Shown here piece after piece: positions 8,039 through 13,169 of a DNA stretch of 13,169 nucleotides; position 1 is the first letter of the stretch; the number at the start of each line of letters is the position of its first letter. The stretch is from Methylotenera_A sp031373695 (lineage in GTDB: Bacteria; Pseudomonadota; Gammaproteobacteria; Burkholderiales; Methylophilaceae): positions 1 to 13,169 of the forward strand of contig JANMNC010000091.1 of the NCBI GenBank assembly GCA_031373695.1, in the 5' to 3' direction. A program made the translations under genes and the position numbers. Under the pieces are notes generated by a model that did not search any database, was not told the origin of the DNA, and worked only from the letters and a program-made list of their open reading frames with translations.

Positions 8039-8459
8039 GACCCTTAAAATTTGGTCGATATTGTTTTTCACAACCTCAGTGGTGATGTCTCTTACAGGCA
8101 TGGCGGCTGAGGTTGTTGTTTCTGCAGCTACACTCAACAGCAATACCCTTAATAATAACCCCCACATACGCACGTTAGCCGCTTCTTGCGCGGCTTGCCA
8201 TGGCACACTTGGCAATGCTGTTAAAATCGACAATATTGCAAATCTTATGCCCTCATTGGCGGGTTTAGATGCGGCTTATTTCACCACACAAATGGTGGCA
8301 TTTAAAACAGGGGAGCGTCCATCAACCATTATGCAGCGCCACGCAAAAGGTTTAAATATTGATGAGATTAATCTGCTTGCTATTTATTTCTCGCAAGAAA
8401 AACGCATTACCAATGCGCCATTAAAATCACAAACACTTAAAGCTAATCATGTCCAATAA
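8037..8459 (+). CDS. Monoheme cytochrome c, FccA-like electron-accepting subunit
   Basis: This 140-aa protein has a Sec-type signal peptide (residues 1 to about 24, cleavage near MAA-24). A single heme-binding motif CAACH (51-55) gives the two thioether cysteines and the proximal His. The probable distal ligand is Met99 in RPSTIMQRHAKGLN, a stretch that resembles the class I cytochrome subunits of flavocytochrome c sulfide dehydrogenases and the c4/c553 group. It therefore probably sits in the periplasm and takes electrons from the flavoprotein encoded next. Its last 11 nt overlap the start of that flavoprotein gene, which implies translational coupling and supports the pairing. FccA of Allochromatium carries two hemes in about 20 kDa; this one carries one, like the small subunit in green sulfur bacteria. 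The short C-terminal tail is basic. It could also be a generic c553-type carrier. Confidence 0.85.
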   Translation: MTLKIWSILFFTTSVVMSLTGMAAEVVVSAATLNSNTLNNNPHIRTLAASCAACHGTLGNAVKIDNIANLMPSLAGLDAAYFTTQMVAFKTGERPSTIMQRHAKGLNIDEINLLAIYFSQEKRITNAPLKSQTLKANHVQ

Positions 8460-9777
8460 TAAGCTTAGTCGCCGTGATTTTATAAAAGCTAGTGTTAGCT
8501 CTGTTGTTAGCTTTAGTGCTGCCGCTTCTAGCCCTTTATGGCTTAGTGGTTGCGCTAATAGCCTAATCACAAAAAAATCAAAGCTTGGCCGCGTGGTTAT
8601 TATAGGTGGCGGTTATGCTGGTGCTACAGCCGCTAAGTATATTCGCATGTGGAGTTTGGGCGCTATAGAAACAGTGGTGATTGAACAATCTAGCCAATTT
8701 GTATCGTGCCCACTAAGCAACTTAGTGTTAGGTGGCAGTAAAAGCATAAATGACCTTACTTTTGGCTATGATTTAACCATTAAAAATCATGGTATTGAAT
8801 GGGTGCAAGATACCGTGATTGCTATTGATGCAACAGCTAAAAAAGTAACCATGCAACGCGGCGAAATCAATTACGACCGTTTAATTATTGCGTCTGGCAT
8901 TGATTTTATTTATGAGCAATTACCAAACTTGGCCTCTAGCCAAGCGCAGCAACAAGTACCGCATGCTTGGAAAGCAGGTTGGCAAACCGTTAATTTGCGT
9001 AAACAGCTAGAGGCTATGCCAAATGGCGGTGTATTTGTAATGAATGTACCCAAAGCGCCCTATCGTTGCCCACCAGGGCCATACGAGCGTGCTTGCCAAG
9101 TTGCAAGTTACTTTAAGGCCAATAAACCTAAAAGCAAAGTAATTGTGTTAGATGCAAACCCAGAAATTTTGTCTAAAAAAGGCTTATTTACAAAAGTGTT
9201 TAATGAGATGTATGCGGGCATTATTGATTACCGCGCCAACAGCGGCTTGGTGGATGTAGATATCGTGAGCAAAACTGTGAAAACCGATTTTGAATCGGTT
9301 AAGGCAGATGTGCTGAATATTATTCCGCCGCAACGAGCTGGCAAACCTGCACAAATAGCCAAAGTAAATAATGAGTTAATTGGACTTAATAATATTGATA
9401 AGCGCTGGTGTGAGGTAGATTTTTTAACTTACGAATCCAAGCTAGCCCCCAATGTGCACATTATTGGCGATTCGGTATCTGCAGCATTACCAAAATCGGC
9501 GCACATTGCCACCAGCCAAGCACGCGTTTGCGCCAGTGCCATTGTAGAGTTGCTCAATCACCGTGCGCCAGACCCCGCGCCAGTGTTTGCCAATACTTGT
9601 TATAGTTATGTAGACGATAAGCAAGCCATGCATGTGGCCAATGTTTACCGTTATGATATTGCAAAAAAAACGATGTTGCCCGCCGAGGGTGGCGGTGTAT
9701 CTTTAAACCCTTCTGCGCTAGAAGGCCAGCATGCCAGCGCTTGGGCCGCAAATATTTGGTCTGATGTACTTACATAG
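8449..9777 (+). CDS. fccB: Flavocytochrome c sulfide dehydrogenase flavoprotein subunit (FccB-like)
   Basis: This 442-aa FAD protein probably oxidises sulfide (or a related sulfur compound) to polysulfide/sulfur on the outer face of the inner membrane and passes electrons to the cytochrome encoded just upstream. The N terminus is a Tat signal (SRRDFIKA, twin Arg 8-9). The FAD-binding GGGYAGATAAKYI starts near residue 53. Cys87 in FVSCPLSN aligns with the cysteine that binds FAD covalently in Allochromatium FccB. Cys207 in YRCPPGPYERA and Cys321 in WCEVDFLTYES match the redox-active disulfide pair. IPPQRAGKPAQIA, HIIGD and NTCYS are also family signatures. Oddly, the Tat hydrophobic region ends in LSGC35, a textbook lipobox, so the mature protein may be a lipoprotein anchored by Cys35. 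The covalent-FAD cysteine and FccA neighbour argue against sulfide:quinone reductase. The start overlaps the cytochrome gene by 11 nt. Confidence 0.9.
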   Translation: MSNNKLSRRDFIKASVSSVVSFSAAASSPLWLSGCANSLITKKSKLGRVVIIGGGYAGATAAKYIRMWSLGAIETVVIEQSSQFVSCPLSNLVLGGSKSINDLTFGYDLTIKNHGIEWVQDTVIAIDATAKKVTMQRGEINYDRLIIASGIDFIYEQLPNLASSQAQQQVPHAWKAGWQTVNLRKQLEAMPNGGVFVMNVPKAPYRCPPGPYERACQVASYFKANKPKSKVIVLDANPEILSKKGLFTKVFNEMYAGIIDYRANSGLVDVDIVSKTVKTDFESVKADVLNIIPPQRAGKPAQIAKVNNELIGLNNIDKRWCEVDFLTYESKLAPNVHIIGDSVSAALPKSAHIATSQARVCASAIVELLNHRAPDPAPVFANTCYSYVDDKQAMHVANVYRYDIAKKTMLPAEGGGVSLNPSALEGQHASAWAANIWSDVLT

Positions 9778-9880
9778 ACGTACTAATAATAGATGTACAC
9801 ATATAGTTGCACCCACATAAAAGTTTGTATCACAAGTTTGAAATGCACACTCAAAATAACCTTTTTACAAAGCCAAAAAA
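9778..9880 (+). other. 103-bp gap between fccB and the PQQ dehydrogenase gene
   Basis: No clear terminator is present. AAGTTTG occurs twice, 13 bp apart (9821-9827 and 9834-9840), and TTGCAC (9807-9812) could be a weak -35 without a good -10. The gap is longer than others in this cluster, so an internal promoter is possible but not shown. Confidence 0.3.
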
Positions 9881-11101
9881 ATGATTGATGCCGCCATCAC
9901 CAAGTTAACCAGCCTTATAAAATTAGGCTTATGCAGTTTGTCATCGCTAAGCTGCAGTAGCTTTGCAGAGCCACCTAGCTCGCTTAACTTAAGCTTGCCA
10001 GCGGGATTTGAAATAAACGTTTTTGCAAAAAATATTAAAGACCCACGCATGATGGCATTTAATAAAAATGGTGCTTTATTTGTTTCGTCCAGCAGCTCTG
10101 GATCAGTATTTATGCTGCCAGACGCCAATAAGGACGGGATTTCTGAGGCACCTGTTTTAATAAGCAATCAACTAAACGCGCCTAATGGCTTATTATTTTT
10201 GGGTGATGATTTATTGGTGGCCAACCAAAATGGCGTGGTAAAACTTACGCAAAACCCGCTGGATGCCAGTTCTCAATGGTCTGCACCTAAAGCATTTATA
10301 AGCAATTTACCTTATGGCCACCACACCGTTAAAACCATCAAAATTGGCCCTGGTAATCATTTATATATTAATGTAGGCTCAAGCTGTAATGTGTGTGTGG
10401 AAGACGACCCACTACGCGCCACTATTTTACGTTATAGCTTAGACGGCAAACCTGCAGGCAGTTTAGTTACAGTAGGCAGACACGCTGCAAACCCAACATG
10501 GGCAAAGGGTTTGCGCAATAGCCAAAGTTTTGCTTGGCACCCAAAAACCAATGCTATGTATGCCACCAACAATGGTGCAGATATGCGTTCAAATACCAAA
10601 AATGGCAAAGTGAACGACGATATTCCACCTGAACACATCAACCAAATAGAGCCAGGCCAGCATTACGGCTGGCCACATTGTTGGGCTGACCCAAAAAATT
10701 TAAAAACCCTAGTAGAAGATGCTAATTTTGTGGGCAGCGATAATTTTTGCAAAAGTGCTACGCCACCAGCCATTACCTTAATTTCGCACTCTACACCTAT
10801 TGGTATTACGTTTTTAGATAAAACTAACTGGCCTGCCGAGTATAAAACTGATGCTATTGTGGCCTTGCATGGCTCGTGGAATCGCGACCAACTAAGCGGT
10901 TATAAATTAGTGCGCATTAAATTTAAAGAAAATAAGCCAGTAGAGGTAATTGATTTTGCAACGGGATGGCTGGCTAACAACCAAGCATGGGGCAGGCCTG
11001 TAGATGTGGTTACTGGCCCAGATGGTGCACTGTACGTAAGTGACGACCGTGCAGGATATATTTATCGCATTACTTATAGCAGCATTGCTAGCAGTAATTA
11101 A
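9881..11101 (+). CDS. Exported PQQ-dependent sugar/L-sorbosone dehydrogenase-like beta-propeller
   Basis: This 406-aa protein has a signal peptide (residues 1-29, cleavage after SFA-29). The mature part is a six-bladed propeller of the glucose/sorbosone dehydrogenase family. Signatures are LPAGFEINVFA at the N terminus, DPRMMAFNKNGALFVSS, an NLPYGHHTVKT segment with His147/His148 (one likely the catalytic base), GSSCNVC with Cys169/Cys172 as in sorbosone-dehydrogenase-type members, GLRNSQSFAWHP, the EHINQIEPGQHYGWPHC turn, HGSWNR, and GRPVDVVTGPDGALYVSDD closing the propeller. Characterised relatives use Ca2+ and PQQ to oxidise aldoses or aldehydes in the periplasm. Substrate and PQQ use are inferred, because many family members are uncharacterised. 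The start has no Shine-Dalgarno sequence but gives a complete signal peptide. It lies 103 bp after fccB and 32 bp before the next exported protein. Confidence 0.85.
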   Translation: MIDAAITKLTSLIKLGLCSLSSLSCSSFAEPPSSLNLSLPAGFEINVFAKNIKDPRMMAFNKNGALFVSSSSSGSVFMLPDANKDGISEAPVLISNQLNAPNGLLFLGDDLLVANQNGVVKLTQNPLDASSQWSAPKAFISNLPYGHHTVKTIKIGPGNHLYINVGSSCNVCVEDDPLRATILRYSLDGKPAGSLVTVGRHAANPTWAKGLRNSQSFAWHPKTNAMYATNNGADMRSNTKNGKVNDDIPPEHINQIEPGQHYGWPHCWADPKNLKTLVEDANFVGSDNFCKSATPPAITLISHSTPIGITFLDKTNWPAEYKTDAIVALHGSWNRDQLSGYKLVRIKFKENKPVEVIDFATGWLANNQAWGRPVDVVTGPDGALYVSDDRAGYIYRITYSSIASSN

Positions 11102-11121
11102 CTCAATAAACACCATCACTT

Positions 11122-11125
11122 AGGA
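11122..11125 (+). promoter_or_regulatory. Shine-Dalgarno sequence of the 191-aa protein gene
   Basis: AGGA lies 8 nt before the ATG at 11134 and supports that start. Confidence 0.65.
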
Positions 11126-11133
11126 AATCTATA

Positions 11134-11709
11134 ATGTTTAAATTGTTTGCTTGTTTAACCGCCAGTTTAACTACTGTTTTAATGGCTAGCTCTAGTGCAT
11201 TTGCAGAAAAATTGCCTGGCAATATTGCCGTGCATATTGCAAAAACGCATTATGAGCACCCAGTGCGCTTATTGCACCCTTATTTAGATGTATGGCATAT
11301 GAAGGGCCCGCTAGTCGAAAAAGCTGCGCTTAAAACACTTGAAAAACGCTTCGCCAACCTCAATCTGTGTAATAGCAGTACGGGTGCCGATGTAGTTTTG
11401 CTGCTAGAACCGCATATGTATTACAACCCACAATTGCGCGTTTTTCATGGTGAAATTATTGCCAGAGCTTTTACCAATGGCACCGAACCTATTTTAACGA
11501 TTAAAAAACAAGCACAACAAAATGGCGATCTAGGCATTAAACCAGATTTTTATATGGAAAAAGCCTATACAAAAGCCATGGATAAAGTCATTAAAAAGTT
11601 AGAGGCTGATAAAGTATTTTTAGCCACATTAAATAACATACAAAAAAATAACGCCGAGACGCTTTGTGCAGCACTGGATGATTTGCCAGTAGCCAAAATT
11701 TACTATTAG
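11134..11709 (+). CDS. Exported protein of unknown function (191 aa)
   Basis: I do not recognise this family. A signal peptide covers residues 1-24 (MFKLFA start, hydrophobic core, cleavage after AFA-24). The mature protein of about 167 residues looks alpha/beta. It has an early strand NIAVHIAK, a segment rich in His, Trp and aromatic residues (HYEHPVRLLHPYLDVWHMKG), a helix, a strand ADVVLLLEPHMYYNPQLR, another strand FHGEIIARAFTNG, and a long C-terminal helix (YTKAMDKVIKKLEADKVF). Two cysteines remain in the mature part, in LNLCNSS and ETLCAAL, and could form a disulfide. The layout recalls periplasmic proteins with an ADVVL-type strand that assist outer-membrane or lipoprotein complexes, but that is only an impression. 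It sits between two propeller proteins with short gaps (32 and 25 bp), so it is probably in the same operon and may be an accessory to one of them. Confidence 0.85.
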   Translation: MFKLFACLTASLTTVLMASSSAFAEKLPGNIAVHIAKTHYEHPVRLLHPYLDVWHMKGPLVEKAALKTLEKRFANLNLCNSSTGADVVLLLEPHMYYNPQLRVFHGEIIARAFTNGTEPILTIKKQAQQNGDLGIKPDFYMEKAYTKAMDKVIKKLEADKVFLATLNNIQKNNAETLCAALDDLPVAKIYY

Positions 11710-11721
11710 AAATTTAAACCA

Positions 11722-11726
11722 AAGGA
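11722..11726 (+). promoter_or_regulatory. Shine-Dalgarno sequence of the SMP-30-like gene
   Basis: AAGGA within AAAGGATT lies 8 nt before the ATG at 11735, a strong site that supports the start. Confidence 0.7.
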
Positions 11727-11734
11727 TTAACAAT

Positions 11735-12583
11735 ATGAAAAAAACACTATTACTATTGGCATTGCTTAACACCGCGTTAATTGGTGCTACTAACGCCTAT
11801 GCCAAAGAACCATTGCCAAGCAAAATCACTGGCCTAAAAACGCCAGAGTCTGTTATTCAAGCTAAAGATGGCAGCATTTACATTTCAGAAATTAACGAGT
11901 TTGGCAAAGATGGTGATGGCCAAATTAGTAAAGTGGACAAAAAAGGCAATGTAACTGTATTTGCTAAAGGCATGGACGACCCAAAAGGCTTAGCCATGAT
12001 TGGCGAAAAACTGTATGTTGCCGATAAAAACCGTGTGTTAGAAGTGAGCAAAGACGGTACTTGGCAGGTATATGGTGCGCAAATGGCTTTTCCTGGTACG
12101 CCAGTATTTTTAAATGATTTAGTTGCAGATAAATTAGGCAATTTATACGTTAGTGACAGTGGCGATTTAAAATCGGGTGGGCAAATTTATAAAATTACCA
12201 AAAACGGTACGGTAACTATTGTTGTAGATAGCAAAAACCCAGATATTTTAGCGCCAAATGGTTTGCTGGCTGAAGGTCGTAACCAGTTACTAGAGGTAGA
12301 TTTTGAATCGGGTATTTTATACCGTTTAAATTTAAGCACGGGCGCAACCACTAAAATTGCGACAGGCTTTGGTGGTGGTGACGGATTGGTCAAAACCAAA
12401 TCTGGCAAAATTATTATTAGTGATTGGAAATCTGGCAAAATTTACCAAATGGTTGCTGGTCAAGCGCGTGTAATAAAAGAAGGTTATCAAGCTGCAGCCG
12501 ATATCGCTTTAATGCAAGATGGCACAACCTTAATGGTGCCAGATATGAAAGCAGGTGAACTCGATTTTATTGACGTTAAATAG
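11735..12583 (+). CDS. Exported SMP-30/gluconolactonase-like beta-propeller protein
   Basis: This 282-aa protein has a clear Sec signal peptide (MKKTLLLLALL core, cleavage after AYA-23). The mature part has repeated strand motifs typical of a six-bladed propeller: DGSIYISE, EKLYVADKN, LGNLYVSDSG, GGQIYKITKNG and SGKIIISDWKSGKIYQM. The residues expected to bind the catalytic metal in SMP-30/gluconolactonases are present: Glu38 in TPES, Asn127-Asp128 in FLNDL, Asn175 in APNGL and Asp216 in GGGDGL. Such enzymes hydrolyse sugar lactones with a divalent metal. Some NHL/SMP-30 relatives are not lactonases, so activity is inferred. Being exported and two genes downstream of a PQQ-type sugar dehydrogenase fits a lactone-hydrolysing role on that enzyme's product. 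It lies 25 bp after the unknown 191-aa gene and 42 bp before the DUF455 gene. Confidence 0.82.
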   Translation: MKKTLLLLALLNTALIGATNAYAKEPLPSKITGLKTPESVIQAKDGSIYISEINEFGKDGDGQISKVDKKGNVTVFAKGMDDPKGLAMIGEKLYVADKNRVLEVSKDGTWQVYGAQMAFPGTPVFLNDLVADKLGNLYVSDSGDLKSGGQIYKITKNGTVTIVVDSKNPDILAPNGLLAEGRNQLLEVDFESGILYRLNLSTGATTKIATGFGGGDGLVKTKSGKIIISDWKSGKIYQMVAGQARVIKEGYQAAADIALMQDGTTLMVPDMKAGELDFIDVK

Positions 12584-12625
12584 CTTGTTAAAATTAAATA
12601 CGTTTTTAACAGTTAGCAAAACAAT

Positions 12626-13169
12626 ATGATGAAACTCGAACTTCGCAAGGCCGCGCTAGATTGGCTTTGCGAGCCTGATGCCAATATTAAAGTAGCTGGT
12701 GTATTGTCGCTAGGCAACAGCCCTCATTGTACCATCGCTGCAAGCCAACATCTATGCGCCTCGCAGAGCATACCTGGCAGACCATCTAAGCCAGATCTGG
12801 TATCACCTTTAAGTTTACCCAAACGTTCTATGCGCACAGTTGAAGGCCGTGCTGCGCTGATTCACGCGCTTGCCCACATTGAGTTTAATGCCATTAATTT
12901 AGCGTTAGATGCCATTTGGCGCTTTAGTAATATGCCAGAAAATTACTATCGCGACTGGCTAAAGGTGGCGCGCGAAGAAGCGCATCATTTCTCACTACTT
13001 AACGCACATTTACAAACTATAGGTTTTGCCTATGGCGATTTTGCAGGCCATGATAGCTTATGGGAAATGGTCGATAGAACCAAAAATGATGTATTAGCAA
13101 GAATGGCATTAGTGCCCCGCACCATGGAGGCACGTGGTTTAGACGCCTTGCCAGCGTTGCGAGCAAAGC
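12626..13169 (+). CDS. DUF455 family ferritin-like protein, 5' part (continues past window)
   Basis: The frame starts ATG ATG (12626 or 12629) and stays open to the window edge, giving 181 residues. It matches the DUF455 family (ferritin-like, distantly related to the tRNA hydroxylase MiaE): IPGRPSKPDLVSP (near 49-61), GRAALIHALAHIEFNAINLALDA, DWLKVAREEAHHFSLLNAHL, YGDF with GHDSLWEM, and LARMALVPRTMEARGLDALP. Likely diiron or metal ligands are Glu86, Glu117/Glu118, His121 and Glu168. The substrate is unknown. The N-terminal part carries three cysteines (15, 35, 44) and no signal peptide, so it is cytoplasmic. No Shine-Dalgarno sequence is visible. Its relation to the exported cluster upstream is unclear; it may just follow it. 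The C terminus is missing. Confidence 0.85.
   Translation, partial: MMKLELRKAALDWLCEPDANIKVAGVLSLGNSPHCTIAASQHLCASQSIPGRPSKPDLVSPLSLPKRSMRTVEGRAALIHALAHIEFNAINLALDAIWRFSNMPENYYRDWLKVAREEAHHFSLLNAHLQTIGFAYGDFAGHDSLWEMVDRTKNDVLARMALVPRTMEARGLDALPALRAK

Noticed and set aside
8449..9777. The flavoprotein as sulfide:quinone oxidoreductase
   Set aside because: The Tat signal, the covalent-FAD cysteine context FVSCPLSN, the RCPPGPYERA and WCEVD motifs and the overlapping cytochrome gene all fit the flavocytochrome c type better.
12586..12611. 8-bp AT-only-centred hairpin TGTTAAAA/TTTTAACA after the SMP-30-like gene
   Set aside because: I considered it as a terminator. The stem is almost all A/T, the loop is 10 nt, and no T-run follows the right arm, so it should be too weak. 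It ends 14 nt before the DUF455 start.
1..13169. Mobile elements, CRISPR arrays, tRNA or rRNA genes
   Set aside because: I looked for evenly spaced repeats, terminal inverted repeats, transposase-like frames and tRNA cloverleaf ends and saw none. Genes are densely packed and uniformly oriented, with even base composition by eye.

Overview
This window comes from an AT-rich Gram-negative proteobacterium. The full-length fused PurL, the BolA-PpiC pair, FeoAB and the DUF455 ferritin-like protein all look betaproteobacterial. A low-GC Nitrosomonadales lineage such as Methylophilaceae is my best guess, but that is inference from protein feel and gene order, with no search behind it. All clear genes are on the + strand. 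I see no rRNA, tRNA, CRISPR array, insertion sequence or phage gene.

Layout. Positions 1-99 hold the 3' end of a BolA-family gene. It is followed by a secreted parvulin-type prolyl isomerase (165-974) closed by a strong intrinsic terminator (1035-1062). Next is a ferrous-iron uptake pair, feoA-feoB (1174-3235), with a weak Fur-like sequence just upstream. Then comes the large single-chain purine enzyme PurL (3389-7372), which carries the FGAM synthetase and glutaminase domains in one protein. A small exported ankyrin-repeat protein follows (7425-7928).

The most interesting part is 7960-12583. A monoheme c-type cytochrome (FccA-like) overlaps by 11 nt a flavocytochrome c sulfide dehydrogenase flavoprotein (FccB-like). 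FccB keeps the covalent-FAD cysteine and the redox disulfide cysteines, and its Tat signal ends in a perfect lipobox. Downstream are an exported PQQ-type sugar/sorbosone dehydrogenase-like beta-propeller, an unrecognised exported 191-aa protein and an exported SMP-30/gluconolactonase-like beta-propeller. All five look exported. One working idea is a periplasmic oxidation module: the FccAB pair oxidises a sulfur compound, while the quinoprotein and the lactonase-like protein act in sequence on a sugar or aldehyde (oxidation to a lactone, then hydrolysis). Whether the two halves are functionally linked cannot be decided from sequence alone. The cytochrome gene has no Shine-Dalgarno sequence, and its leader contains overlapping inverted repeats, one of which covers the start codon.

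The window ends inside a DUF455 ferritin-like gene (12626 to the edge). Several genes (feoA, feoB, purL, the cytochrome, the PQQ enzyme, DUF455) lack a visible Shine-Dalgarno sequence. The ppiC, ankyrin, 191-aa and SMP-30 genes have good ones.
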